Positions 1 to 8,733 of a stretch of 64,000 nt of DNA are shown here, piece by piece. The notes under the pieces are model-generated. The model was given only the letters and a program-made list of their open reading frames with translations. It was not told the DNA's origin and did not search any database. The position numbers and the translations under genes are program-made. The first letter of the stretch is position 1. Every line of letters starts with the position of its first letter. Origin of the DNA: an uncultured Eubacteriales bacterium (lineage in GTDB: Bacteria > Bacillota > Clostridia > Christensenellales > CAG-917). Where the stretch lies: contig URIX01000004.1 in NCBI GenBank assembly GCA_900547975.1, positions 6,247-70,246 on the forward strand. The letters run 5' to 3'.

Positions 1-339
1 CAAACGTTCGAGTGTAATCAACGCCGTCAACACTTTCGTCGTACTTGCAGGGTAGCACACCTCGTCTTTTCCGTCGGCGTACAGAACGCGCCTTGACGAC
101 GCCTCGATACACACCGCGCCGCTCGCGCCTCTTTTCACCGTTTGTAAGATTTTGTCGTTGATTGCATTTTTCGTGTTCTCATCGAGATTTTTGCTAATAT
201 AATTCTCGTTTTTGTCGTTTTTTAGAATACTTTTAATAGGATAAACGACGTTACCTATCGAAAACGAAGAAATTATTGCAATCGTCAAACACACTATCGC
301 AATCGCCATAACGACCGCTTTTTTTGAAAAATCGTCCAT
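1..339 (-). CDS. D-alanyl-D-alanine carboxypeptidase, peptidase S11 (partial)
   Basis: Only the first 113 codons are inside the window; the gene runs off the left edge. I see an ATG at 339, an N-terminal hydrophobic stretch (about residues 8-30) that would act as a signal or anchor, and near the cut the active-site motif STTK (Ser99, Lys102) within a YPASTTK context typical of penicillin-binding S11 enzymes, which trim the terminal D-Ala from peptidoglycan stem peptides outside the membrane. It follows gerW by 14 bases, so the two are probably cotranscribed. In clostridial genomes this position often holds a DacB/DacF-type sporulation carboxypeptidase. The KTG motif cannot be seen. Confidence 0.85.
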   Translation of the reverse strand, partial: MDDFSKKAVVMAIAIVCLTIAIISSFSIGNVVYPIKSILKNDKNENYISKNLDENTKNAINDKILQTVKRGASGAVCIEASSRRVLYADGKDEVCYPASTTKVLTALITLERL

Positions 340-353
340 ATTCTTCCCTCTTT

Positions 354-689
354 TCAATCCTTTTTCATAACGTTGGCAACGCTTTTGAGAAGTTCGAGCC
401 ACTTGTTTTCTTCGCCGTCTACCCTCACGAATTTTTTTTGCGCGCCGCAAACGAGAAAACCTATCGGGGTTACGCTCACCCCACCGCCGCTTACGCCGAC
501 GGGCGATTTCACTTTCTTTTCGTTCTCGTACTCAGCGCCGCCCGCGACGAAACCCACGCTGATTTTACTCACGGGCAAAACGAGCGTGCCGTCTCCGTTT
601 ACGATTGGCTTTCCGACAATCTCGTTAAATTCTGCCGACTTTTTCAAACTTTCTATCGTTTCTCGCAATATTTCTTCAAAACTTTGCAT
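354..689 (-). CDS. gerW: GerW/YtfJ family spore protein
   Basis: A 111-aa protein with the GerW (YtfJ) family pattern: an N-terminal helix, a GKPI..DGT..LPVSK strand region, a glycine-rich SVGFVAGGAEY segment, then GVSGGGVSVTPIGFLV. Members are made in the forespore and are needed for normal germination in Bacillus. I chose the ATG at 689 rather than the in-frame one at 713: it is preceded by GGGAAGG at 694-700 and starts just past the stop of the DUF2953 gene, whereas the upstream start would overlap that gene. The gerW/DUF2953 pairing is itself a conserved sporulation neighbourhood and strengthens both calls. Confidence 0.9.
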   Translation of the reverse strand: MQSFEEILRETIESLKKSAEFNEIVGKPIVNGDGTLVLPVSKISVGFVAGGAEYENEKKVKSPVGVSGGGVSVTPIGFLVCGAQKKFVRVDGEENKWLELLKSVANVMKKD

Positions 690-690
690 A

Positions 691-1173
691 TTACCTTCCC
701 TTGCCGATTGCAATCGCTTTTATAACTTGAACGGCGTTTATCCTTATTCTTATTCCGCACTCTGCGTCGAATCTGTCCTTTCTTTCGTCTTGAATCACCG
801 TTTTTGCAAAAATCGGCAACATTTGCACGAGAGCGCACAGTATCGCGCCGTTTTTTGCGTCGTTTGCACCGACGTAGGCAATCAAGCCGTTTATATCGAC
901 AATCTCGTTTTCTACCAGAAAATACACGATTTTGCCCATTTGGTTTACGCTTACGCCGTTGTCGAGATTTTTGAGCGTCTTGCCGTTTATTTGCACTTTA
1001 AGACCTTCTCGCACGCTAACCTTGATTCTCGCAATCGATATGCCGACAAATTTGAATTGCACGTTCAACGCCTCGCTTGCAAGCGAAAAATGCATCGTGC
1101 AAGACAGTTTTACGGGAAATATGAGCGCGATGAGCAACGCTTGCGCGCAAATCAGTACGACAGCAATCGCCAT
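691..1173 (-). CDS. DUF2953 family protein (YtfI-like)
   Basis: 160 aa with one N-terminal membrane segment (about residues 2-20) and a beta-rich remainder, as in the DUF2953/YtfI family that is nearly always coupled to gerW. The biochemical role is unknown; location and partner suggest a forespore-membrane sporulation function. The ATG at 1173 has no clear ribosome-binding site, and the frame stays open upstream through a second hydrophobic stretch (about 1180-1250) with no ATG, so a non-ATG start further up is possible. The stop lies 1 base before the gerW start, so translation is probably coupled. Confidence 0.7.
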   Translation of the reverse strand: MAIAVVLICAQALLIALIFPVKLSCTMHFSLASEALNVQFKFVGISIARIKVSVREGLKVQINGKTLKNLDNGVSVNQMGKIVYFLVENEIVDINGLIAYVGANDAKNGAILCALVQMLPIFAKTVIQDERKDRFDAECGIRIRINAVQVIKAIAIGKGR

Positions 1174-1338
1174 AAATCTATTTTGCGTATTATTTTTCTT
1201 TTTATGTACTATGAAAAGCGATAGGAAAACACTTAAAAAAATCGACGAAAAAAGTTATTGAAACAACCGTTAAAAGTTAAAAAACGCATAAAAACCGGAT
1301 AGTTGTTAAACGGTTAAAAATTATTATAAGCGAATATA

Positions 1339-1372
1339 AAAAACGGCTTATTTTCGTTAAACAAGCCGTTTT
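1339..1372 (-). terminator. Rho-independent terminator of scpA-scpB
   Basis: On the minus strand a stem AAAACGGCTT / AAGCCGTTTT with a loop of about 12 bases is followed by a run of T. It lies about 50 bases past the scpB stop and separates scpAB from the DUF2953-gerW group. Confidence 0.75.
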
Positions 1373-1423
1373 AAAAGAAAATAATTTTCTATGTTTTGCA
1401 ATTCGATTGCAGAAAAAATTTTA

Positions 1424-2113
1424 TCAATCGAACACTTCGAATTGTTCGCCTTCCAAAAATTCGGGGATTTCTTCCTCTTCCTCGTCAACGTCGGCAGCCG
1501 CCGCAAGCGAAAGAGTTTCGTTGTCCGCTTCGTCTTCGTCCATAATGGTGCGGTTGTGGAAAAGCGTTTCTTGCGAAGGCGCATTGATAAGCATAAGTTT
1601 TTCAAGCACTTCGTCGTAGTCGGGCAATTCGTCTATGTTTTCGATTTGGAATTTCTTCAAAAACTCGTCCGTAGTGCCGTAAAGAAGCGGACGACCGACA
1701 GTTTCCTTTCTTCCGACCGCCTCGATAAGCCCCGCTTTCAAAAGTCCGGTGAGAGCGTATTCCGAGTTCTTGTTGCTTCTCATTTCGTCGATTTCAAGAC
1801 GAGTTATCGGCTGTTTGTACGCGATTGTGGCAAGCACTTCGAGAAGCGTCTTGGTCAGTTCCTTTTCACGCAACGGCGTCAGTACGTCCGCAACGGTGTC
1901 GCCGTACTTCGGATTCGAGGAAAACTGAACCTTTCCGTTAAATTCCAAAAGTACGATGCCCGAATTGTCGCCGTATCGCTTTTGCAAAGATTTGATGATA
2001 GAATTGAGTTTTTGCGTGGTGAGTTCAGGCACTTTTTCGCAAATGTCGCTTTTGAGTATCGCCGAACCGCTTGCAAAAATAATAGCCTCGACAACGTTTT
2101 CAATATTTTCCAT
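1424..2113 (-). CDS. scpB: Segregation and condensation protein B
   Basis: ScpB is the winged-helix kleisin-associated subunit of the bacterial Smc-ScpA-ScpB condensin that compacts and segregates chromosomes. The 229-aa protein has the two wHTH domains; family hallmarks are the start MENIENVVEAIIFASG and the central LLEVLATIAYKQPITRLEID and GRPLLYGTTDEFL segments. The C-terminal 40 residues are an acidic tail (EDEADNE...DEEEEEIPEF), longer than usual. I chose the ATG at 2113 because GGAGGG (2119-2125) sits just upstream; this start overlaps the end of scpA by 14 bases, implying coupled translation and balanced subunit amounts. Confidence 0.96.
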   Translation of the reverse strand: MENIENVVEAIIFASGSAILKSDICEKVPELTTQKLNSIIKSLQKRYGDNSGIVLLEFNGKVQFSSNPKYGDTVADVLTPLREKELTKTLLEVLATIAYKQPITRLEIDEMRSNKNSEYALTGLLKAGLIEAVGRKETVGRPLLYGTTDEFLKKFQIENIDELPDYDEVLEKLMLINAPSQETLFHNRTIMDEDEADNETLSLAAAADVDEEEEEIPEFLEGEQFEVFD

Positions 2114-3041
2114 CGTCACCCTCCTCGAAGTCAATCGGCACGTCTTCCGTACCTTCTATCGCAAATATCGTTATTTCTCCGAAAACTTCCTCTTGCTCGG
2201 CGCGAAGTCTGCCGTATTTGAGAAGTTCCAGCACCGCAAGGAACGTCGTCACGATGTCGCTCTTGTCGTAGTCCGGCTCGAACAAATCCGTAAACTTCAT
2301 CTGCTTGCGCACGCTTATCATTAGGCGTATGTTTTCCATTTGCTCGTGCACGGAAAACCTATCCTTGACGACTTTTTTCGGAATAATCTCTTGCTCGTGT
2401 ATGGCGGCGTTTGCAAGCACTCTCGCAAAGGCTTCGACAAGTTTGGGAAGCGAAAAATTGACGAGCGCGACTCTATAATCCTTGTCCGTAAACACGGGCG
2501 CGCGATAGAAACGGTTGATTGTTTCGATTTCGCGCAACTTCTCGCTTTGTTCGACGAGCAAGGCGTATTCCTTGATTTTGTTGATGAGCAGTTGACGCTC
2601 GTATTCGGGGTCGTCCTCGGTGATTTCCTCGTCGTCTTTTGGCAGCGTGCGAATGGATTTGAGATACACGAGTTCTGCCGCCATCGTGATAAACTCGCCC
2701 GCATAGTCGAAGTCGAGTTCCTCTTTCGGCGTATTGCGGATTATCTCGACATACTGGCTCGTAACTTCGGATATAAATATGTCCTCGATTGCGATTTTCG
2801 CACTCTTTATAAGTTCGTAAAGCAAAGGAATAGGTCCGTCAAAGTCGCTCAAATGGTAGACTATTTCGGGTTTTGCAACGACAAAATCGCCCTCGATTGC
2901 CTCGGGCTCGATTATCTCCGCATTTGCGGGGTTTTGATTCGTCGAAACGCTCTGCTCGTTTGCCGCCGCTTCCGAATTGCTTTGGGATTCGGAAACGGAT
3001 TCGTTTTCGACGGATTCGGATTGCAAAACTTCTTCTTGCAT
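2100..3041 (-). CDS. scpA: Segregation and condensation protein A
   Basis: ScpA is the kleisin that bridges Smc heads. The 313-aa protein contains the canonical N-terminal domain (from about residue 60, HLSDFDGPIPLLYELIK) and the C-terminal winged-helix part ending TTFLAVLELLKYGRLRAEQ. Odd feature: about 58 extra residues at the N-terminus, rich in Ser, Glu, Asn and Gln and predicted disordered; usual ScpA proteins begin close to the LxxFxGPLDLL motif. The ATG at 3041 is supported by AAAGGA about 7 bases upstream, and no internal Met precedes the conserved domain, so the extension looks real. Followed by scpB with overlap. Confidence 0.95.
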   Translation of the reverse strand: MQEEVLQSESVENESVSESQSNSEAAANEQSVSTNQNPANAEIIEPEAIEGDFVVAKPEIVYHLSDFDGPIPLLYELIKSAKIAIEDIFISEVTSQYVEIIRNTPKEELDFDYAGEFITMAAELVYLKSIRTLPKDDEEITEDDPEYERQLLINKIKEYALLVEQSEKLREIETINRFYRAPVFTDKDYRVALVNFSLPKLVEAFARVLANAAIHEQEIIPKKVVKDRFSVHEQMENIRLMISVRKQMKFTDLFEPDYDKSDIVTTFLAVLELLKYGRLRAEQEEVFGEITIFAIEGTEDVPIDFEEGDDGKY

Positions 3042-3133
3042 ACGAAATCCTTTTATAAAATAAATAACGTATAGATATTAACACGCGCACGCAAAAAAGT
3101 CAAAACAAATCGAAATAATGCGTCATACACATC

Positions 3134-3160
3134 GAAAACCGCTTAAAATAAGCGGTTTTC
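3134..3160 (-). terminator. Hairpin terminator between dacF and scpA
   Basis: A 12-bp perfect stem GAAAACCGCTTA / TAAGCGGTTTTC with a 3-base loop lies between the dacF stop (3265) and the scpA start (3041). T-rich sequence flanks it on both sides, so it could end dacF transcription. Confidence 0.6.
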
Positions 3161-3264
3161 GCGGTATTTTATATTTGTCAAATCGAATATCATTTAGATT
3201 TTCTAATCGTTCTTGTAACTAAATCTGATTTCGATTAATTCCTTCTCGACGCTCTGCAAATCGT

Positions 3265-4488
3265 TTATTTTGCGGTTGACCAGTTTTTTGCGATTTCGCC
3301 GATTGCGTCGAACAAGTTGAGTCTTGCCACGTCCTCGTTTGCGACTACGCCCACTTTGTCGATAACCACGCCGTCTTTAATAAGATACGCTTCGCCGACC
3401 TTGTCGCCCCTCTTTACAGGTGCTTTGACGGACGAGGGCAAATCGAATTTGATTTCATACTTCGCTTTGTCATCGCGCGCTACGAATCTTGCCAAGTCGC
3501 GTTCCACACCGAGCGCAATATCCTTGCTCTTGCCGCCCGAAACGGCGAGCCTTACGTCGAGATTTTCACCCGATTTGAGCATAATCTCGTTTGCGAAGTT
3601 TGAAAACGCATAGTCGAACATCGAACTTATCGCGGCGTTTCTTATTTTTGAACTTTCCGCACCGATAACGACCGCCACTACGCGCATATCGCTCTTTTTG
3701 GCCGTTGCGCAAAGGCAGAATTTCGCCTCGCCGGTGAATCCCGTTTTACCGCCGTCGCAACCTTGATAGAAGCGCACGAGTTTGTTGGTGTTGGTTATGG
3801 TCGTGGTTCTGCCGTCGGGGTGCTTGTAGTCTTCGAGCCAAATTTTTGCGTACTCGAAATACTCTTTATGCTTGACGAGTTGACGGAACATAACCGAAAC
3901 GTCCTTTGCGCTCGAAAAACTTTCCGCGGCAGGCAACCCCGTACAGTTTTTGAAAGAAGTGTCGTTCATGCCGAGTTCTTTTGCCCTCGCGTTCATTTTT
4001 GCGACGAAATTTTCGACGCTGCCCGATATGTGTTCGGCAAGCGCAACGCACGAGTCGTTTGCCGACGCGACGATAACGGTTTTGAGCAGTTCGCCCGCCT
4101 TATGCGTCGTACCTGCGTCCAAAAACACTTGCGAGCCGCCCATACTTGCCGAGTTTTGGCTTATTTCCACATCGTCGTCAAGGGATATATCCCCTCTTTC
4201 AACCGCTTCGAGGGTCAAAAGCGACGTCATAATTTTCACCATACTCGCAATGGGCAGTCTTTCGTTTTCGTTGCGTGCGTAAAGCACCGTGTCCGTTGCG
4301 TAGTCCACCATATAGGCAGATTTACCGACGGTTTTGAAATCGGTTGCGGCTTCGCATACCGAAGTATTCATCGCAAATACCGACGCCAAAACGAAAGCGG
4401 ACACAAGCAAAACGCAAAGCAGTATTCCGCAAACGGTTTTAATCACGCCGTATTTTTCGGATTGTGTATTAAAGGTATTGTTTTTCAT
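3265..4488 (-). CDS. dacF: D-alanyl-D-alanine carboxypeptidase, DacF-like
   Basis: Penicillin-binding S11 serine peptidase that removes the terminal D-Ala from stem peptides. The 407-aa protein has a signal/anchor segment (about residues 16-40, ending at VCEA), the catalytic SMVK motif (Ser82, Lys85), SAN (Ser143-Asn145), KTG (Lys249-Gly251) and the C-terminal PBP5-like beta domain (about 300-390). GTGAGGTGAAAA precedes the ATG. In Bacillus DacF acts in the forespore and controls cortex cross-linking; the neighbours here (scpAB, SpoIIM-like, gerW) form the same neighbourhood found in many Clostridia. The family is certain; dacF rather than dacB is an inference from context. Confidence 0.88.
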   Translation of the reverse strand: MKNNTFNTQSEKYGVIKTVCGILLCVLLVSAFVLASVFAMNTSVCEAATDFKTVGKSAYMVDYATDTVLYARNENERLPIASMVKIMTSLLTLEAVERGDISLDDDVEISQNSASMGGSQVFLDAGTTHKAGELLKTVIVASANDSCVALAEHISGSVENFVAKMNARAKELGMNDTSFKNCTGLPAAESFSSAKDVSVMFRQLVKHKEYFEYAKIWLEDYKHPDGRTTTITNTNKLVRFYQGCDGGKTGFTGEAKFCLCATAKKSDMRVVAVVIGAESSKIRNAAISSMFDYAFSNFANEIMLKSGENLDVRLAVSGGKSKDIALGVERDLARFVARDDKAKYEIKFDLPSSVKAPVKRGDKVGEAYLIKDGVVIDKVGVVANEDVARLNLFDAIGEIAKNWSTAK

Positions 4489-4623
4489 TTTTCACCTCAC
4501 GCTTTTCGTTAGCGTGTATAAAAAGTCGAAAAGTATGCAAAAAGCACGCAGTATTCGCAAAAATGAAACGCATTTTTGAGTGAAAAACGCTCGAAAATGT
4601 CGTTAAAAGCACGTTTTTTCGCT

Positions 4624-5214
4624 CTAATACAGCGTGACGACGATGACTTTGAAAATCGAACCGACGATGACGAACAGCACGAACGCAATCGCGACGTTTA
4701 TCGCAATAATCTTCAACGTGTTGACAAACGACGGTTTGAGACCGCCGTTTTTACAGCCGCAATCAGGCGCAACCGTAACCGTTGAGCAAAGCACGAAACA
4801 ACAAAAAGTACCGAGGAAAAACGGCAGATAAATCAAAAGCAAGTCGATGAGCCCCGTCGTTTCGTATCTACCTATCAGCGCGACGGAATACCACCCCGTT
4901 GCAAAACCGAGCGCGAAAAACGGTAACACTATCAAAAACACGGTTTTGTCGTTGATTCCCGCAATCAAAAACACGGCGTAGCACACCAAAAGCGCAAGCA
5001 ACGAGATGAAAAACACTTTCACCGCGCCGAATTCCATATCCGCGCGCGCAACTCTTTCGAATCCGTCCTCACCAACCGACCTAAACGCAGATATTACGCC
5101 GACGATAATGCCCAAAACGAAGATAATACTTGCGCAAATAATAACTTTTTTATTGTCCGAAACAAAAGTTTTCAAAGCGGATATAATCGACTTCGTTCTG
5201 AGAGAGCCTCGCAT
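4624..5214 (-). CDS. SpoIIM-like sporulation membrane protein
   Basis: 196-aa integral membrane protein with about five hydrophobic segments (residues 22-45, 66-87, 91-112, 121-145, 168-192). The segment LGFATGWYSVALIG followed by LLLIYLPFFLGTFCCFVL resembles the core of the SpoIIM/DUF95 family, whose members drive membrane migration during engulfment together with SpoIID and SpoIIP. Position next to dacF and scpAB also matches where many Clostridia carry spoIIM. Similarity is by eye and moderate; an unrelated polytopic protein is possible. It is divergent from the Spo0A-like gene across a 110-base gap. Confidence 0.6.
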   Translation of the reverse strand: MRGSLRTKSIISALKTFVSDNKKVIICASIIFVLGIIVGVISAFRSVGEDGFERVARADMEFGAVKVFFISLLALLVCYAVFLIAGINDKTVFLIVLPFFALGFATGWYSVALIGRYETTGLIDLLLIYLPFFLGTFCCFVLCSTVTVAPDCGCKNGGLKPSFVNTLKIIAINVAIAFVLFVIVGSIFKVIVVTLY

Positions 5215-5278
5215 ATATAAAGCATATGAAGCACCAATGACGTTATGACAAAAAAAGCAATTTTGCGTGACGTTTGGT

Positions 5279-5318
5279 AGGAATTTGCCAAATAATCCGA
5301 CTATAAAAATGCTAATAT
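5279..5318 (+). promoter_or_regulatory. Candidate sigma-H and/or extended -10 promoter of the Spo0A-like gene
   Basis: AGGAATT at 5279-5285 matches the sigma-H -35 box; 12 bases later CGACTAT (5298-5304) is an imperfect sigma-H -10 (consensus RnnGAAT). Separately, TGCTAATAT at 5310-5318 is an extended -10 whose last base lies 6 nt before the GTG start at 5325. In Bacillus spo0A itself is induced by sigma-H. Both readings are inference. Confidence 0.4.
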
Positions 5319-5324
5319 GCGCTT

Positions 5325-5660
5325 GTGAAAGAAAACGAACTCAAAACCAAAGAATACCTTTTGAAACTCGGATTTCAACCCAACCTAAAAGGTTACAGAC
5401 TGCTTGCAAAACTCATTTGTTACGCGCTCGACGGACAAGACATACTGCCTTTGAAGTATAAAGGCTACCAAACGCTGTCGGCGGAATTTGCCGCGTCGAA
5501 AGCGAGCGTGGAAAAAGACATTCAAAACGCAATTTCGGCGGCGTTTTTGCGCGGACAAGTGGACGTACTTTATACGGAATTTGGCGAAACTCTTGACGAA
5601 AACAAAGGCAAACCCACAAACAAACAGTTCGTTCTCACCGCTCTCGAACGGATAAAATAG
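5325..5660 (+). CDS. Stand-alone Spo0A C-terminal (DNA-binding) domain protein
   Basis: 111 aa matching only the effector domain of the sporulation master regulator Spo0A: LGFQPNLKGYRLLAKLI corresponds to Spo0A's IGVPAHIKGYLYLREAI, SVEKDIQNAISAAFLRG to the recognition helix RVERAIRHAIEVAWSRG, and KPTNKQFV to KPTNSEFI. No phosphoacceptor receiver domain exists: an in-frame stop lies at 5313, so GTG 5325 is the only usable start, and spoIIM-like begins divergently just beyond. In the recognition helix Glu is kept, but several polar positions of Spo0A (Arg, Arg, His) read Ser, Gln, Asn. It is convergent with spoIVB, the usual neighbour of spo0A. No ribosome-binding site is visible. Confidence 0.8.
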   Translation: MKENELKTKEYLLKLGFQPNLKGYRLLAKLICYALDGQDILPLKYKGYQTLSAEFAASKASVEKDIQNAISAAFLRGQVDVLYTEFGETLDENKGKPTNKQFVLTALERIK

Positions 5661-5964
5661 AACGCGAACTTAACAGCGCGTTTTTGCATTAGAGTGCGTT
5701 AGAATATCGGAAACAAATAATTTCGGCAGCTTAAATAATCGATTAACAGCCGAAACGACGGCAGCCGTTACGGTTTGAAAAAGTAAGACGGGCGGATAAA
5801 TCCGCCCTATATTTATACGTCGCACAAGTGCAACGGGTAAACTTCTTTATACAATCGATTTTCCAAGTCGCTTTATTCAAAGATTTTATATATAACCGCT
5901 TTGCAAAAACGATAAATTATCGCTTTACGCAACGGATTTATAACCTTTTACGAGATTTCAAACG
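5661..5964. other. Intergenic region between spo0A-like and spoIVB
   Basis: 304 bases between two convergent genes. The only structure I see is the hairpin at 5790-5807; the rest is AT-rich without a supported ORF. Confidence 0.6.
5790..5815 (+). terminator. Hairpin terminator after the Spo0A-like gene
   Basis: Perfect GGGCGGA / TCCGCCC stem with TAAA loop at 5790-5807, followed by TATATTTAT. It lies about 130 bases past the Spo0A-like stop. Confidence 0.55.
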
Positions 5965-7152
5965 TTACGCAACCAACTTGAAATCCTCGATTCGCAAATC
6001 GCCGAAACACTCTATACTTTGCGCTTTTTCAAACATAAATCTCGAATGAACGGCGTACCCTCTCGTCGGGTCTTGCACGAAAACGTGGGTTATCGCGCCT
6101 ATCAAAATGCCGTCTTGAACGATTGGACTTCCGCTCATTCCCTGCACGATTCCGCCCGTTTTGGCGATAAGTTCTTTGTCGCTCACCTTTACGACCATAC
6201 CCTTTTCAGCCGCTTCGCTTTGCGACACGACTTTGACTATTTCAACGTCATAGAACTTGGGTGACGAACCGTCAATAGTAGTCAAGACTTGCGCTTTTCC
6301 CACTCTTGCTTCGCCTTTTGCGGCAATTCTATACAAATCGCCGTCGGGAGTCGCGGTATATTTGCCGTACAATCCTATTTCGGTGTTGTCGAAAATCTCG
6401 CCTATAGTCATTGAAAGTCTGTTTACGTCGGCAATCAAGCCGCCCGCTTTACCTCTTTCCCCTTTTTCTACGCCGCTTACGGTTGCGTTGTATATCTTGC
6501 CTTCGTTGAGTTCCTTTTCAAGTCCCGTGTCAGCGTCTGCGATTTTATGTCCGAGTGCGGCAAACTTGCCGTCTTGCGTGACGAAAGTCAGCGTTCCGAC
6601 GCCCCCTACGTCCTCTTTGAGCGCAAGACCGAGTTTATACTTTTCGTCCGCTTTGTCCTTTGCCAGAACGGCGGCATCTTTTTTGATTACGTTGTCGTGC
6701 AAATACTCAAAAGTGATTCTCGGATTCGTAAGTTCGGATAACGTCTTTTTGAGTTTGTAGAGCGAATCCACCTTTTCGCCGTTGAGGGAAAGAAGCACGT
6801 CGCCCCTATTTATTTGCGATTTTTCAAGCGGATACACATCGCCGTTTTTTGTTGCTACGCTTCCTTTTGCCGCAACTATAAGACCTTGCGCTCGGATACT
6901 TATGCCAATCGGCTTGCCGCCTATTCTGACGTAATTCTTGTCGCCCAGGCCGCAGGTCTGCATTTTGTTGAATAACGAATTGTTGCACAAAACCGCTTGA
7001 TTTTCGGTAAATGTATTCTTAATTTCGATATTTTTTAGAACACTTATATTACAAATCAATGCGCAAAAAGCGCAAAATAGCAAAATCAGCGTTATTGCCA
7101 AGAACGCCCTTCTTTGTGTTTTGATATACTTTTGTTTGTCTTCATTCTGCAT
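5965..7152 (-). CDS. spoIVB: SpoIVB serine peptidase
   Basis: Forespore-made S55 peptidase that crosses into the intermembrane space and triggers processing of pro-sigma-K by cutting SpoIVFA. The 395-aa protein has an N-terminal membrane segment (about residues 15-38), a PDZ domain (about 80-150), the family His in ALGHKIAD (His202) and the catalytic GMSGSP motif (Ser342) inside GGIVQGMSGSPIVQDGILIG. Length is close to the Bacillus protein. A pro-sigma-K gene lies 1.8 kb away (8969-9664), so protease trigger and final target share this locus. No strong ribosome-binding site precedes the ATG at 7152. Confidence 0.95.
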   Translation of the reverse strand: MQNEDKQKYIKTQRRAFLAITLILLFCAFCALICNISVLKNIEIKNTFTENQAVLCNNSLFNKMQTCGLGDKNYVRIGGKPIGISIRAQGLIVAAKGSVATKNGDVYPLEKSQINRGDVLLSLNGEKVDSLYKLKKTLSELTNPRITFEYLHDNVIKKDAAVLAKDKADEKYKLGLALKEDVGGVGTLTFVTQDGKFAALGHKIADADTGLEKELNEGKIYNATVSGVEKGERGKAGGLIADVNRLSMTIGEIFDNTEIGLYGKYTATPDGDLYRIAAKGEARVGKAQVLTTIDGSSPKFYDVEIVKVVSQSEAAEKGMVVKVSDKELIAKTGGIVQGMSGSPIVQDGILIGAITHVFVQDPTRGYAVHSRFMFEKAQSIECFGDLRIEDFKLVA

Positions 7153-7203
7153 ACTTCTATGTTGCGCAAAATGAAAATTCGTTTGCTTGTAAATTTATGT
7201 AAA

Positions 7204-7231
7204 AGAAAAGCGAACGCCAATCGACGTTCGC
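7204..7231 (-). terminator. Terminator of the FAD oxidoreductase gene
   Basis: On the minus strand AAGCGAACG / CGTTCGCTT forms a 9-bp stem with an 8-base loop, followed by TTCTTTT. It sits between the FAD gene stop (7324) and the spoIVB start (7152). Confidence 0.7.
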
Positions 7232-7323
7232 TTCACTGCCAACCCTTTTACACAAGAACTTAAAAACACATAGCGCGCAATTTACCTTCTCTTATAAAAA
7301 GATTTATATTAAATTGTCATAAA

Positions 7324-8733
7324 TTATTTTTCGGATTCGAGAATATTGCGAGCCATATATACGCCCATAACCGAAGCCATCATAAGACCTCTCGTCCAAC
7401 CGCTACTGTCGCCGAGACAATGCAAGCCGTGAATCGAAGTGTTGAGTTTGTCGTCCATTTTGATCTTGTTGCTGTAAAATTTAAGTTCGGGGCTATAAAG
7501 CAACGTTTCATACCCTGCAAAACCGGGGACGACCTTATCGACCGCTTGAATGAAGTTGATGATGTTGAGCATTGCTCTGTACGGCATACCCGCGGTGATG
7601 TCGCCCGCAACCGCGTCTTTGAGCGTGGGACGAACGTTCGAGAAGCCGAGTTCTCTTTGCCAAGTACGCTTTCCGCTCAAAATATCGCCGTAGCGTTGCA
7701 CCATAATCTTGCCTGCGCCGAGCATATTCGTGAGTTCGCCGACGCGCTGTGCGTATGCGATAGGCTCTTTGAACGGCTCTGTGAAAGAATGCGAGCAAAG
7801 AATCGCAAGGTTCGTGTTGTCGCTTTTCTTTTCCTTGTAACTGTGACCGTTGACGACTGCCAAATCGTTGTCGTAGTTCTCTTGCGACACGAATCCGCCG
7901 GGGTTTTGGCAGAAGATACGCACTTTGTTCTTGAACGGTTCGGGATAACCGATGAGTTTGGACTCGTAAAGCACGTCGTTGACTTCTTCCATAATCTCGT
8001 TGCGCACTTCGACTCTCACGCCGATGTCGACGACGCCCGGTGCGTGCGCGATGTTGTGTTCGGCGCACATCTTTTCAAGCCAGTCCGCGCCGCGTCTGCC
8101 CGTTGCGATAATGGTTTTGTCCGCAAAGATTTCCTCTTTGTTGCCGCCCTTGCTGTCCTCGATATACACGCCTTTGCACTCGTCGCCTTCGAGAATGATG
8201 TTGGCGCATTGTCTTGCGAAAATGAGGTCAACACCGTTATCTCTCAAATAGTTTTCGATTGCAAGGTACAAATCGTGCGCTTTTTCCGTGCCGAGGTGGC
8301 GAATGGGGCAATCGACCAGTTTCAATCCTGCCTGAATCGCTTTTTTGCGGATTTCTTTGACTTTTTCCACGTTTCCGAGACCTTCGATATGCTCGTCCGC
8401 ACCAAATTCGAGATATATTTTGTCGGTGTAATCGATGAGTTCCTGCGCCTTATCCGCACCGATGAGTTGCGGAAGTTCGCCGCCGACTTCGTATGAAAGA
8501 GAAAGTTTGCCGTCCGAAAACGCGCCTGCGCCCGAAAAGCCCGTCGTTATATGGCAATAGGGCTTGCAGTTGCGGCACTCGCCGCCGAACGTCTTGGGAC
8601 ATACGCGCTTTTCGACAGGTTGTCCTTTTTCGATTATGCACATTTTTTTCTTGCTTCCGTTGCGCAAAAGTTCGATTGCGGTAAAGATTCCCGCAGGGCC
8701 TGCACCGACGATACAAATATCGTATTTTCTCAT
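7324..8733 (-). CDS. FAD-dependent oxidoreductase (COG2509-type)
   Basis: 469-aa flavoprotein with an N-terminal Rossmann motif (DICIVGAGPAG, about residues 5-15), a Cys-rich stretch after it (CPKTFGGECRNCKPYCH), an internal ATGRRGADWLE segment, and a C-terminal FAD-closing region (GLHCLGDSSGWTRGLMMASVMGVYMA). This matches the uncharacterised FAD-dependent dehydrogenase family COG2509, common in anaerobic Firmicutes; substrate unknown. AGAGGTTGAA precedes the ATG. It is divergent from sigK, and no operon partner suggests a pathway. Confidence 0.85.
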   Translation of the reverse strand: MRKYDICIVGAGPAGIFTAIELLRNGSKKKMCIIEKGQPVEKRVCPKTFGGECRNCKPYCHITTGFSGAGAFSDGKLSLSYEVGGELPQLIGADKAQELIDYTDKIYLEFGADEHIEGLGNVEKVKEIRKKAIQAGLKLVDCPIRHLGTEKAHDLYLAIENYLRDNGVDLIFARQCANIILEGDECKGVYIEDSKGGNKEEIFADKTIIATGRRGADWLEKMCAEHNIAHAPGVVDIGVRVEVRNEIMEEVNDVLYESKLIGYPEPFKNKVRIFCQNPGGFVSQENYDNDLAVVNGHSYKEKKSDNTNLAILCSHSFTEPFKEPIAYAQRVGELTNMLGAGKIMVQRYGDILSGKRTWQRELGFSNVRPTLKDAVAGDITAGMPYRAMLNIINFIQAVDKVVPGFAGYETLLYSPELKFYSNKIKMDDKLNTSIHGLHCLGDSSGWTRGLMMASVMGVYMARNILESEK

